Positions 1-11,219 of a stretch of DNA of 64,000 nt are shown here, one piece after another. The notes under the pieces were generated by a model. The model searched no databases. It was not told where the DNA came from and was given only the letters and a program-made list of their open reading frames with translations. Each line of letters starts with the position of its first letter. The first letter of the stretch is position 1. This stretch comes from Didymella arachidicola (taxonomy: Eukaryota > Ascomycota > Dothideomycetes > Pleosporales > Didymellaceae), in the NCBI GenBank assembly GCA_016630955.3, contig CM049992.1, positions 992,001 through 1,056,000 on the forward strand. The letters are read 5' to 3'. Both the position numbers and the translations under genes were made by a program.

Positions 1-2418
1 CCCGCCTCCATGTTATGATCTACGATAAGGACGAGCAGGTCTACCAAATACCTGATTTTGTCGTACCGAGACCGGGCGGGACTTTTCGCTCAGACTCATC
101 ATTACTGGATGTTTTTGTGGAAGAAGAGCCTTTCTCATTTACCGTCACGCGCAAGAGCAATAACGAGGTCCTCTTCAGCACGAAGGGTTCCAAGCTCATC
201 TTCGAAACCCAGTATTTGCGTCTCAGAACATCCCTACCAGACAAACCATTTCTCTATGGCTTAGGCGAGCACACCGATTCCCTACGTTTACCGATTTCGA
301 ATTATATCCGTACTCTGTGGGCGCGCGACTCGGGTGCAGTGCCTCTGAAAACAAACCTTTATGGAACGCACCCCATCTACTTTGAGCACCGAGCCGATTC
401 TGGGCTATCACATGGCGTGCTCATGCTCAACAGCAATGGAATGGATATCAAGATCAATAACGATGACGGCCAGTATCTGGAGTATAACACCATCGGCGGT
501 GTTGTTGATCTGTACTTTATGGCTGGTCCTCTGCCATTCGATGTCGCTCGCGAATACAGTGAGATCTCTGAGAAGGCTGCCATGATGCCGTACTGGGGTC
601 TAGGCTTCCACCAGTGCAGATTTGGCTATGGAAGCATTGGCGAGGTTGCAGCTGTCGTTGCCAATTACAGTGCTGCAGGTATTCCGCTCGAGACAATGTG
701 GACTGACATTGACTACATGGACAAGTACAAAGTCTTCACTCTGGGCGAAAGGTTCCCGCTCAACGAAGTCCAGGATCTTATTAATGATCTGCACACCAAA
801 AACCAACATTACATTGTCATGGTTGACCCGGCCGTCGCCGTTCAAGATTACCCAGCTTATAACAGAGGTGTCGAAGCTGGTGCTTTTCTCAAGAACAGCG
901 CTGGTGATCCTTGGAAAGGCGAGGTCTGGCCAGGTACTACTGCCTTTCCAGATTGGTTTGCGCCAAACACGCCGAGCTACTGGGACAACGAATTTGCTTC
1001 ATTCTTCAATAAAGATACTGGCGTTGACATCGACGCACTCTGGATTGACATGAACGAGCCGTCTTCGTTCTGCAACTTTCCATGCGACCAGAAGAAGGCA
1101 ACTACGGCTGCTCAATCCAACATTGTCAGCATTCAATCCAGGCAGTCCAACGGGAACAAGAAAGGTCTGCCAAACCGTGATCTTCTTTGCCCTGAGTACG
1201 AAATCAAGAATGATGCAGGCAGCCTCAGCAACAAGACTGCACAGACTGACCTAATCCACTCGGGAGGCTGGACCGAGTACGATACCCACAACCTGTATGG
1301 GACCATGATGAGCGAGGCGAGTCGCAACAGCGTGCTCAAGCAGCGCCCCGATAAGCGCCCTATGATCATCACGCGCAGCACCTTCGTTGGTGCTGGCAGC
1401 TATGTCGGTCATTGGCTCGGGGACAACGTTTCTACTTGGGATCAGTACATTACGTCCATCCGTCATCTCCTCCAGTTCGTCTCTTTCTTTCAGATTCCGA
1501 TGGTATGTTTCCAGGTCCACGCCCGGTTCCTTTAAACTAACACATCATAGGCAGGTGCCGACGTGTGCGGTTTCCTCAACGATGTCACCGAGGACTTGTG
1601 CGCACGCTGGACTGTATTGGGTGCCTTCTACCCGTTCTACAGGAACCACAATGTGGCTGGCGCGAGGTCTCAAGAAGCCTATCGTTGGGCGTCAGTTACT
1701 GCAGCTGCGAAGAAGGCTATCGACCTTCGGTACAGACTCCTGGACTACATCTACACGGCTATGCACAAGCAGACCGTCGACGGTACACCCATGCTGGCGC
1801 CTCTTTGGTAAGTATAAGTCTCGTTTGCATGATGCTTGGCTCACTACATGTAGGATGCATTACCCCAAGGATGCCAACACATACGCTATCGAGACACAGT
1901 TCTTCTTTGGCCCGTCTCTTATGATTAATCCGGTGATACAGGAGGGATCATCGTCCGTTTCCTTCTATGTACCAAGCGGGGTCTGGTATGACCTATTCAC
2001 GCACAAAGCTGTACAAGGCGCTGGAAGCACCATAACATACTCTGACATGTCTACCTCGGATATCGCAGTCCTCGTACACGGCGGTTCTATTGTGCCTCTG
2101 CGCACCGAAAGCGCAAACACCACTAGAGTACTTCGTGACAAACCGTTCGAACTCCTCATTGCTCCTGAGAACGATGGTACTGCCAGTGGATCCTTGTACC
2201 TAGACGACGGCGAGAGCCTTGAGCAATCTGGTACGAGCGAGATCAAGTTCACGCTAAATGGAACAACACTCAAGGCTGGTGGAAGGTTCGGCTTTCCGAC
2301 GGTCTTGCAGATCAAGAGCGTGACGATTATGGGCAGCGGTGACGCACAATCGTACGAGCTGAACAAGGGCTTCGATGACGGCTGGAGTGTAGATGTCGGA
2401 ATTCTGAAAAGGCTGTGA
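1..2418 (+). CDS. GH31 alpha-glucosidase, 5' partial
   Basis: Secreted-type glycoside hydrolase family 31 enzyme that releases glucose from the non-reducing end of maltose, starch or related glucosides. Exons read as <3-1502, 1551-1807 and 1854-2418, with introns of 48 and 46 bp; 773 residues are visible. The frame is open to the window edge, so the signal peptide and part of the N-terminal beta-sandwich are missing; family members are usually about 870-990 residues. The catalytic nucleophile Asp lies in WIDMNEPS (codon at 1047) and the acid/base Asp in HWLGDN (codon at 1422). Splicing at 1502/1551 restores the family motif GADVCGF, and the junction at 1807/1854 joins LW to MHYPKD. The C-terminal beta-sandwich ends in a normal stop. 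An alpha/beta-glucosidase of the AgdC type is possible, but substrate preference cannot be read from sequence. Confidence 0.93.
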
Positions 2419-3033
2419 GAGGATCGGACCATGACATCATATGCTTAGCGTAGAATTGGAATATGAATACTTACACTCCAATGCCTCGTCATAATCGAAT
2501 TTTGTTTTCTGACGACCCTGCGCAATAATACTTCCTGCGAAGTATGTCTACAGACACTCCATCGGCAACCTTCCAGCGACAATGCTGTTGTCCAGCCCTG
2601 CGATCATGTGCCCGGACCTGGCATAACTGATGGTCTAGACCCGACGGTGCGGATCTCGACGAGTGAAACAACCGCAAGGCGGTTCGAACTCGACGTCATC
2701 GGGCCGGCACGCACAAGCAGCAACGAGGACAGGACGCAACCGATGAGAGGCGTGTCTTTGTGTCTAGACGAGACCATGCAAGAGTGGAAAGTATGTGGCA
2801 GGGCCGCCAATGCATTGCGGAAGGCATTCTTGGATGAGCCAGTGTTCCCGGCATCACTTCGCCGTGCTTGAAGATACCTGTTGCGCTTGTGGCGCCAACA
2901 AGCGTGCTGGATCATACCGATTCCTCCAGATCGTCGACCGCGAAAAACCGGCTCCATACGCAGGGAGCTGCAATGCCACCCCACCAGCCTCTGTCCAGAT
3001 AAGGGGCCTACGTTGGAATTAATCACATCGATT
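2419..3033. other. Intergenic region, glucosidase to kinase
   Basis: About 0.6 kb without a recognised gene. The kinase frame is open upstream to 2881 but has no earlier ATG, so this is read as 3' UTR plus the kinase promoter and leader. An upstream non-homologous leader exon cannot be excluded. Confidence 0.5.
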
Positions 3034-6000
3034 ATGGACGACATGTCGCCTGAGCTGCCCGCAGCCTCCGATGGTGCGCATGCGGCTGGCGAATCGAGTC
3101 CCCTGGAGATCGCGGCGCTTGAGGAGCTAGACAGCCTCAGTCTCAAAGAAATCCTCGACGAAGACTCACGGCCCACCTTCGTGCTCGACCTGGACCCGGA
3201 CTTCGTCGACGAATCCCTCGCAATTAAGCCCGTGTTCTGTAACGCAGCGCTGAAACTGCACAGCCGGCTGCTGGACAGCATTGTCGAGGCTTCAGAGGAG
3301 TGTGCGAACAAGGACCCTGCCGCAGCGACCTACGACGAATTCCGGATTTGGGCTACAGGAATCAGCAGATTTAATAACTCGAAAGATATCTTCCCGCTCA
3401 CTATCCTTTACCAAGGCTTGCTTTGGACGGGCTCTACTATCCGTCAGAGGTGGCGAATCATATCTGGCAATGCTTTGTATCGCGCGTCCGACATCCCAAA
3501 GAGCGGACTCTCATCTACCTTGCCACTACGACCACACATCCCGAAGCGAGATTCAGAAGCAGCAAAAGCTCGCAAGGCGGCAGCGCCAGTTCTCTCGACA
3601 CCAGAACTGACTTTATCACCACCTCCGGTGCAGCAGTCATATCAGAGATCTGAGACTGCATCAGCAGTTGCTTCAAACCCTTTCAGCAAAAACACCAGCT
3701 CTAAATCTTCGAGTCTCAATTCTTCCATAACTATACAAACTAGAGAAGATGTAACGCCGGACTACACGGTCGCTCGACCGAGGGGCAACTGCACAGACCC
3801 ACACATCCAATTCTTTCGAAGCGTTGACTGGGCGAACACTGGTCTTGGCCATATGGATACATGGTCCTCAGAGCTCCGGGAAGTCGTCAACCTATTGATC
3901 CGCAATCCATTTCCCACGGCTCTGTTCTGGGGCGAGGAACTTACGGTTATCTACAACGAGGCCTACAGAGTCGAAGTTGCTGGCAACAAACATCCAGAAC
4001 TCATGGGCACAGGAATGGCCGGTCCTTTCGCTGAGGTCTGGGAGGCAATTGCGCCTGTGTTCAAAGGCTGCGCCGATACCGGAAAGGCATCACAAATCAA
4101 GAATGACTATCTACCTCTCGAGAGGTTTGGATATCTCGAGGAGTGCTTCTTCTCCTGGTCCATCACCCCGATGTATGGGGGAACAGATAAGATACTCGGT
4201 TTCTACAACATACCGTTTGAAACTACCTACCAGGTTGTCAGCACCCGGAGGATGCACACCTTACGACACCTCAGTGAACGTCTCAGCGCCACACGCACTG
4301 TGAAGGAGTTCTGGTCTCGTTTAATAGAGGGACTCGAACACAATCCCATTGACGTTCCGTTTGCGCTGTTGTACTCAATCGTTGACAACGATGATGCAGA
4401 TACAGCTTCCCACTCATCAGATAGTACGATTTCTCTAAAATCTTGTCTCCTGGAAGGAGCAATCGGCATTCCAGAAGGACACCCTGCATCTCCGCGGAAA
4501 CTTGATCTGAAGCGTAGTCAAGAGGGCTTCGTTCCAGCATTCAGAGAGGCCATGAGGACACGCGAGCCCACAACATTGCAGACAAGAGATGGAACGCTTC
4601 CAGAGTCTCTACTCGAAGGTATCACATGGCGAGGTTATGGCGATCTTTGTAAGGAAGCCATCATCTTCCCTGTGCGTCCGACGAACGGCGATCAGGTATT
4701 TGCATTCCTGCTTGTTGGTGTGCAGCCACGGAGAGCGTATGATGATGAGTACAAAGCCTTTGCTGCGCAGCTCAACAGACAGTTGGCAACATCGCTTGCG
4801 TCCGTGATGCTGTTCGAAGACGAGATGAAGCGAAGTAGGAACGCAGCCGAGCTCGCCCAAGTACAACGTGAACAGCTGAGCAAAGAGCTGGCTCTGCAGA
4901 CGAGTCGCATGCGGCGCATGACCGAGCTCTCTCCGCTCGGTATGTACCTCTTCAACCCAGAAGGCATGCTTCTCGAAGGCAACGACAGGTACTTCGAGAT
5001 GACTGGTCACCCAAGAGAAGATAACAGAGACTTTTCATTTCTGAACCTGATGGCGGAGACAAGCGTGGATGCGTGTCAGGAGATGTGGGATGATCTCCAC
5101 AGAACGAAGCAGACCTGTGTCCGAGAGCTACAACTTAATGATGTCCACGTGCAGCCCCGAGATCTCAGTGGTAATCCTGTCGAGTATTGGGTTCTATCTC
5201 ATTCGTCTCCCGAGATTGGACCCAATGGTGACATCCTCAGTATCATGGGATCCATCACCGACATCTCGCAGATCAAATGGGCGCAGGGCCTGCAGGAGAC
5301 ACGGTTACGCGAAGCTGAGGAGACCAAACGGCAACAGAATGAGTTCATAGAGTGAGTGATGTCTGTGTCAACCCTGCGAACGCGGCAGCTAACATGTGCG
5401 TCTAGCATCACTTCACACGAGATGAGGAACCCCTTGTCAGCTATCCTCATCTGCTCGGACGATATCCGCGATACCCTGACTCAGCACGAATTCCGCAAGG
5501 CAGATCAGGGTGTTGTTGCAGATTGCATTGAGGCAGCTAACAATATCGCTTTATGCGTGCAACACCAGAAGTCTATCGTTGATGATATCTTGACTGTATC
5601 AAAGCTGGATTCGAATTTGCTCCTCATTACACCGGTACCTGCACAACCAATCGCGGTGGTACAGCGCGCCGTGAATATGTTCAAGCCAGAAGTCCAGGCC
5701 AAGAGCATCGACTTCACATTTCACCCCGACCCCTCGTTGATTGACCTCAGCATTGATTGGGTGCTCTTGGATCCCAGTAGACTGCTTCAGATTACTGTCA
5801 ATTTGATCACTAACGCAATCAAATTTACTCAAGCCGAACCCGAACGTGCTATTTCTGTACATGTCAGTGCATCTTCAGCGGAGCCTGATACCTATACCAA
5901 GGGCTTTCAATTCGTACCGACAAGAGGTGTGCCTCTCCTCGACGTCACGACCGGCGAGGACTGGGGCTCAGGAGAGTTGCTATACCTCCGAGTGGAAGTA

Positions 6001-6864
6001 CGAGACACGGGATGTGGGCTTACGCCTGAAGAGAAGGATCTGCTGTTCGAGCGCTTCGCGCAGGCATCTCCACGAACGCACGCCCACTATGGTGGTAGCG
6101 GTCTTGGTCTCTTTATCTCACGTCAACTTGCCGAACTCCACGGCGGTCAGATTGGTGTTTCCTCAGAAGCAGGTGTGGGCTGCACCTTTGGCTTCTTCAT
6201 TCAGTGCAAGCGCACTATCTCATCGAGCCGACCTGTCATGCACCGCACAATCACGAGCCAGAACACGGATCACGCCGAGAAGAATCGCGATCTCGCAGCC
6301 TCGGTCGCTGGGATGGATATCAATCACCCCACACCCAGAGAAATCGTCGCCGAGTTACCCGGTACTATAACACCCAGAGCAATTGCTTTTCCCACTGCCG
6401 TGCCAGCGGAGCCGGGCCCACTGCACATCCTTGTGGTTGAGGACAACATCGTCAATCAAAAGGTCCTCGCCAAACAGCTCCGTAAGGCCGGCTGTGTCGT
6501 CTCGACCGCCGACAACGGACTCTTCGCGCTCACCGAGCTCAAGAAAACGGCGTACTGCACGCCCGGCGGCGTCCCGTTATCCATTATCTTGATGGATTGG
6601 GAGATGCCTGAGATGAACGGCCTAGAATGCGCGCGCGAGATCCGCCGCATGCAGGCTGCGGGCGAGATACAAGGGCACGTGCCCATCATTGCCGTTACGG
6701 CGAATGTGCGGGGCGAGCAAATAGCAACAGCGAGAGAGAGCGGTATGGACGATGTTGTGAGCAAGCCGTTCAGGGTGCCGGAGTTGCTGGTCAAGGTCAA
6801 GGATTTGTTGGAGACGTTGGCGGTGGAGAAGCGGGAGGAGGAGGAAGAAGAAGAGGAGAGTTGA
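3034..6864 (+). CDS. Fungal hybrid histidine kinase (PAS-GAF-PAS-HisKA-HATPase-REC)
   Basis: Two-component sensor kinase that would autophosphorylate on His and pass the phosphate to its own receiver and then to an HPt protein. Two exons, 3034-5351 and 5406-6864 (54-bp intron), give 1258 residues. ATG 3034 is the first Met in the long frame. Order: a fungal-type N-terminal region containing the WTGSTIRQRWRII signature; a PAS domain around 255-395 (with DW...LG and LFWGEEL); a GAF-like region around 410-595; a second PAS around 627-745; an H-box whose phospho-accepting His777 (SHEMRNP) is made by the splice junction; an N-box near 905; G1 DTGCGL near 973; G2 GGSGLGL; and a receiver with phospho-accepting Asp1170 in ILMDWEMPEMNG and Lys in SKPF. 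The protein ends in an unusual run of Glu. All catalytic motifs are intact. There is no transmembrane segment, suggesting a cytosolic sensor. The signal sensed is unknown. Confidence 0.93.
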
Positions 6865-7253
6865 GCATAATTGTGTACCGCACAACACAGATGGCGTTCT
6901 GGCGAAGAGTCTGCTTCGGCATACCCATTTGCTTCTGCTGTATTTGTAGGCTGAGCATTAAATTTGTGCACAAGAGTAGAGGTAGATTTCTATTGACATG
7001 TTTAGAGCTCATATGACACGTTCTCCATTTTTCGCCGTGTCCTTTGAGAGTCGAATGGCAATACCAGAGCATGTTCATACTCGAAACCTAGTCAACTGCT
7101 CTACAGCTCTCTTTGTCTCGTTCAAGAGCAAAGCTGTCCAGCATCGTCTGGATGCATCGAATTCAGCGTTCGAACAGCCCCGTAGGTGTACTTTTACTAT
7201 CCTACACAACGTGCTAATCCTGGCCGACCAAGGATCCATCTGACTCCGTTGAC

Positions 7254-7563
7254 CTACTTGGGAATGTCCTTGAGCGCCTCCATCATCTCGTCGCGGTTGT
7301 CCCACTCGCAACGGTAGTTGCATGTGTCAGCGCAGAACTTGTCGTACCAGGACAGCTCGCACTCGCAGTAGGTGGAGCACGAGGCAGACCCGGAACAGTT
7401 CTGTGAGCGAATCAGCTATCTGAGATTGGGTAATCAGTTGCGTACTTATGAAGAGACAGCCCTGGATACGGTTGTGGCACTCATTGCAGGTCTGCTTGTT
7501 GCCACCGGCAGTGACAATAGCAGTGATGGTGGCCAGAACTAGGGTGATGATTGCGAGGCGCAT
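7254..7563 (-). CDS. Small secreted 10-Cys protein, copy A (AT-AG intron)
   Basis: First of three tandem paralogues; family not recognised. Exons on the minus strand are 7563-7450 and 7400-7254, giving 86 residues. It has a hydrophobic signal peptide (residues 1 to about 19, ending near TAGG) and then ten cysteines in the order C-x2-C-x6-C-x3-C-x5-C-x3-C-x-C-x8-C-x3-C-x3-C. The second exon was chosen because it alone continues the cysteine pattern in frame. The intron (7401-7449) begins ATAAGT where copies B and C have GTACGT and GTAAGT, and it ends in CACAG. Either the gene uses a rare AT-AG splice or the donor is broken. If the nearby GT at +4 were used, the frame shifts and eight or so residues later the cysteine pattern is lost. 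Function unknown; an extracellular effector-like or antimicrobial role is only inference. Confidence 0.6.
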
Positions 7564-7670
7564 ATCGCCAGCTTCGAAATGCTGATGTAAGTGTGTTGGG
7601 TATGTCGGGAGGTGAGTTTCTGGTCAAGATTGGTGTGTGGAAGCGAGGATTCAGAGGGGACAGTTTTTGA

Positions 7671-7680
7671 CATTATATAT
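7671..7680 (-). promoter_or_regulatory. TATA box, copy A
   Basis: An ATATATAATG stretch on the minus strand lies about 110 bp upstream of the copy A start codon, matching the placement of TATA boxes in copies B and C. Confidence 0.5.
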
Positions 7681-8002
7681 GTAGCGCGCTATTGCGGGGC
7701 TCGGGGTCAAGATGGCACGAGTGAAAGACAAGTCCGCCTCTCGATGCCGCACAGTCCGTTGAGCCCTCGGGAAATTACTGTGTATACTCGAGCATGATAG
7801 CTGAAATCACGACACAGGTATTCATGAACCGACAAAACCTGTCGATCACGAGAGCACGTTACTGACTTTACCTAGGTAGCTGCATGGCAGAGCGAAATGA
7901 CAGTAATAACCTTTCCATTGATTATGAGACCTCAAAAACCATCCCCAATCATCCCTCTAATCAACACGCCAAAGACCCAAGCCTAAAATGCGGTCGTTTC
8001 CT

Positions 8003-8318
8003 TCAAATCCTCCAAGTGGGCGTCCAGGTGTCGCAGTTGGGACTGGCGTCGTAGCCGCCCGGGCACCTGCTGCAAGTCTCGTCCTTACCTATCTGGCAGT
8101 CGCAAGCGATCTTGCACTGGCGCAGGCCCTCGTAGTTTAGGCAGTGCTGCGAACGAGCTTAGCAATGTTTACAGGAGTTTGGCAATACAGATACGTACAT
8201 CTAGGCATGTGTTGTAACCGTCGTTGCACGAGTCGCACGGAGTCTTTTTGTACTTATTGGCGGCGACGGTGGTAATGAAGAAGGCCATGGCCAAGGTGAT
8301 GATGAAAGTGGGACGCAT
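8003..8318 (-). CDS. Small secreted 10-Cys protein, copy B
   Basis: Second paralogue. Exons 8318-8199 and 8146-8003 on the minus strand with a canonical 52-bp GTACGT...GCAG intron; 87 residues. The signal peptide covers residues 1 to about 20 (MRPTF...TTVAA). The mature part has ten cysteines spaced C-x2-C-x6-C-x3-C-x8-C-x3-C-x-C-x7-C-x2-C-x9-C. The phase-0 intron falls two residues after the third Cys, exactly as in copies A and C. The segment after the CxC pair (QIGKDET) matches copy C (EVGKDGF). It ends in Trp-rich TWTPTWRI. No known family was recognised. The short length, signal peptide and even number of cysteines support a disulfide-bonded extracellular protein. Confidence 0.75.
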
Positions 8319-8445
8319 GATGTTGGGACTGTTGAGAGAGTGGCGTTGACAAAGTTTGCTGTTGATAAATGGGGAGTTGACCTTCGAAGTCGAGTAAGGG
8401 TCTGGTGATACAGACAAGGAAAGTAGGCACTGCGGAACGGGCGAG

Positions 8446-8453
8446 TTTATATA
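8446..8453 (-). promoter_or_regulatory. TATA box, copy B
   Basis: TATATAAA on the minus strand, about 130 bp upstream of the copy B ATG at 8318. Confidence 0.55.
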
Positions 8454-8699
8454 GTATGACAGTGGCCGCTAACGGACCGCTGGTCGAGGTGAAGTCAAGT
8501 GAAGGCAGCCTACTGTCGCTAAGAATGGCTTCGAATTGGTTCAACGACTGTAGCTCGGCTTAGACTCGAGATTTTGCAAGCCCGATACTCACCAGAAAGC
8601 CTCACCGAGGTTGGGCGACAGATGTGAGAGGGGCTTCTCCCACAAAGGCCATTTTTATATAGCGTCACGATCACACACAGACTTCATCGGATTATCGAT

Positions 8700-9180
8700 T
8701 TAGTCGGCTGAGTATAGTAGATCCACCAGAATCCGACAATCAAGTCCAAGATGCATACTGCCAGTAGCACAAGACGACATGATTCCGTACCAGCCAGCCA
8801 GCCTCGCCACGAAGTCGCTCTTCCTCGGACCCACAATCAGGAATCTCACTGTAGCCCTGCCCTGATAAAAGCACAAATTCCCCGCTCCACCAATGCCGCA
8901 CGAATCGCGACAGAACCCGTCCTTGCCGACCTCGCAGATGCACGCGTGCTGAGCGCAGACAGCGTACGCGGTAGGGTCATTGTAATACTTGTGACAACTC
9001 TTCAATCGATTAGTATTGTAAACCAACAAATGAGTGAAGATTAGTATGACTTACGTCCTCGCAGGCATGGAGCTTGGTAGTGCAGTCATCGCAGCAACGC
9101 TGGGGATTCTTGTGGCCGCCGGCGATGGTGGTGGTTGCGAAGAGGGCCATGAGGCTAAGAATGAGCTTGGTGGTGCGCAT
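8700..9180 (-). CDS. Small secreted 10-Cys protein, copy C, extended C-terminus
   Basis: Third paralogue. Exons 9180-9055 and 8999-8700 on the minus strand, 55-bp GTAAGT...GAAG intron, 141 residues. The signal peptide covers residues 1 to about 20. The core has the shared cysteines C-x2-C-x6-C-x3-C-x12-C-x4-C-x-C-x7-C-x3-C-x8-C plus one extra Cys next to the first. After the last core Cys it runs on for about 58 residues that have no counterpart in A or B. Another same-strand frame is also open there (8943-8740), so an old frameshift may have replaced a shorter ending. The function is unknown. The copy-specific tail is the least certain part of the model. Confidence 0.65.
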
Positions 9181-9272
9181 GAAGAATATGGGAAGTTGGT
9201 TGGTAAGGATGTGGTTGTGGCTGGGTTCGGGTGAGAAGATCGATGTGAAATGGTGGGAGAAGTGGAGTGATA

Positions 9273-9281
9273 CTTATATAT
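9273..9281 (-). promoter_or_regulatory. TATA box, copy C
   Basis: ATATATAAG on the minus strand, about 95 bp upstream of the copy C ATG at 9180. Confidence 0.5.
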
Positions 9282-10198
9282 GTGATTGATAGGCAAACGG
9301 AGCCAGAGGCAGGAGTGATGCGGTATGAGCGGCAGTCGAGCGCTTGAGCCTTTAACTAGAGTAATATCAGTGGGTTGCTTGGTGCAGCAGTTGAAGCGGC
9401 CAGAGACCCCGGGACGGAGGGGTGAGGGAGTCTCTGAGTGTGGAGGTGCCAGGAACAGCCGCCTTCGAAGTGTCGTCCGGTATACCCGCTGAAGCTCAGT
9501 ATCGAGGCCAGTGGACCAGTAAGGACTGGTGGCGTGATACCGGTACACGAAGGGTTTGGCTATCACGCCTATAGCTTTCCGTATCGTATGGCTAGCACAC
9601 GTAACCACAATGTTCGTGGACGTGACCAACAATGTCACTGTATACAATGCAGAATTCTTCTCATGCAGTTCAACTGGCAGCAAGAGTAGCGGTAACAGAA
9701 GGGAGTTGCGAGCAGTCCTGGTTGAACAGTTAGCAGCTACGGATACGCGAAGGGACTGACTTACACGCCTGAGAATGCCGAGGTACCCTTAGCTTCTGCG
9801 AGAGCGCCTGAACGGTTGTGCTAGACCTTGCGCTTGCTATCTGAGGAATCGCACATGGTTACCGTTAACGGCCAAGAGCATGAATCGGGATGAGATGTCC
9901 TGGGGCTACTGACTCTGATCATTCTTCTATCTACCGATCGCTCATTCATCCTCAACCGCCCAGGTGTTGTGGTACAACAATCCCTCTGCTAAATTTCAAC
10001 AACGCACACTTAGCATCCACCACAATCTTCAAACGTAGCAAACGCACTACTGGACAAAGTACCTAACATTACTGTAAAGAGAACCACAGCAGCACGACTA
10101 CCCGCTCGTACGCAAGACCAGCAGTAATTCCCCAGAGAACACAGCGCGGAAACACTCGAACGCCGCGTGGAGAACAAATCCATCTTAAAAGATTCAAC
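9282..10198. other. Intergenic region with no recognised gene
   Basis: About 0.9 kb between the copy C promoter and the DUF202 gene. Both strands carry only short ORFs without recognisable features. I looked for a fourth cysteine-rich copy here and saw none. Confidence 0.4.
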
Positions 10199-11219
10199 TC
10201 ACGTCTCAACCCCCACCGGACTCGTCGCAAGAATTACCACAAGACTCGCTACAATCAACCCACCCGCAACCCCACTCACCACCACAATACTCCCCCGACT
10301 CGCCGGAAACTTCCCCCTTATAACATAATGCTGCGCCTCGAAATACCGATGGAACCCAATGAACAGCATCAAGATCGATATCCCGATGAAGGTTGCGCCG
10401 AGCGGCTTGCCGAGGTGTCGGAGCTTTTGGATGTTGTTGGTTGAGATATCGGAGGAGGAGGGGGAGGAGGATTGGTGTGAGGAATCAGAGGTAAGACTCG
10501 AGTTCAAGCGGAAGAGTTGCGTGATTGCGATGCCGATTGATGCGAAGGAGAGGCTTGTGCGGAGCCAGGCGAGGAAAGTGCGTTCTGCGAGTGGTTACAT
10601 CAGGGTCTGTTCTTGGTCCGGAATCAAGGGAAAAGCGTGTGTGGGTGGAGTGAGACTACGTACCCAGAGCGAGATGGTCGCGGGCGACGGAGCCTTTATT
10701 TTCCAACTCCACGCTACCCCATTTATCCCAGAATGCGGTCCACCGGCTCCCCTCGCTGCTGTCTTGTGCTTGGCTTGCGTCTTCTGTGGTGCGCTGCGGC
10801 TTGCCGGGCGCTATGGGGCCTGCTGTGCCTTCTAGCGTCGCAGATGCATTGTTCGACGAGGATCGCTCCGCTTGAGCAGGATTTATGGAATCGTAGGACG
10901 AGGGCTTGGTGGGTGCTATGGGGGTTGACTCTGTGTTGCGCTGGCGGGGCCCTTCACTCGATGCAGTCGTCATAATATCAGCTCTGTCCTGCGAGGCTTG
11001 TCTTGAGCTCGCTCTCGAGCTCTTCAATATAGACCGAAGACGAGGGTTGCCAGTCTGATTCGGCGGCTCGTCACTGAAAATGCTACTTTGGCGGTGTCTC
11101 AAGCCTAGATCACCGGCGTTGTCACGCTCTGTGCCCTCCTCGTTTGGATATTCGTTCACGGGACCTCCGGTATGAGGAGTTTCGGGTCGTCGGGTTTCCC
11201 CGTGCATTGGCGCGGACAT
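10199..11219 (-). CDS. DUF202 domain membrane protein
   Basis: Exons 11219-10664 and 10584-10199 on the minus strand (79-bp intron), 313 residues. The first about 185 residues are Ser/Pro-rich and look disordered. The junction then builds the DUF202 signature: ENKGSVARDHLAL from exon 1 continues as ERTFLAWLRTSL in exon 2. Three hydrophobic segments follow (around SFASIGIAITQLF, FIGISILMLFIGF, and the last about 30 residues). DUF202 is the short three-helix membrane domain also seen in Vtc1 of the vacuolar polyphosphate complex. Here the long N-terminal extension and separate gene resemble the common fungal single-domain DUF202 proteins, whose role is not defined. It probably resides in an internal membrane; no partner is evident nearby. 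Confidence 0.88.

Noticed and set aside
2630..2705. Possible tRNA with B-box-like GGTTCGAAC
   Set aside because: The A-box spacing and the acceptor and anticodon stems do not form.
2604..3311. 235-codon minus-strand open frame
   Set aside because: Overlaps the kinase start antisense and is Ser-rich without family features.
3423..3653. Alternative frame inside the kinase N-terminus suggesting a frameshift
   Set aside because: The main frame carries the family signature WTGSTIRQRWRII here, so no frameshift is needed.
8740..8943. Separate small gene overlapping copy C
   Set aside because: It has no start context or signal peptide and lies within copy C's second exon; mentioned only as a possible frameshift trace.
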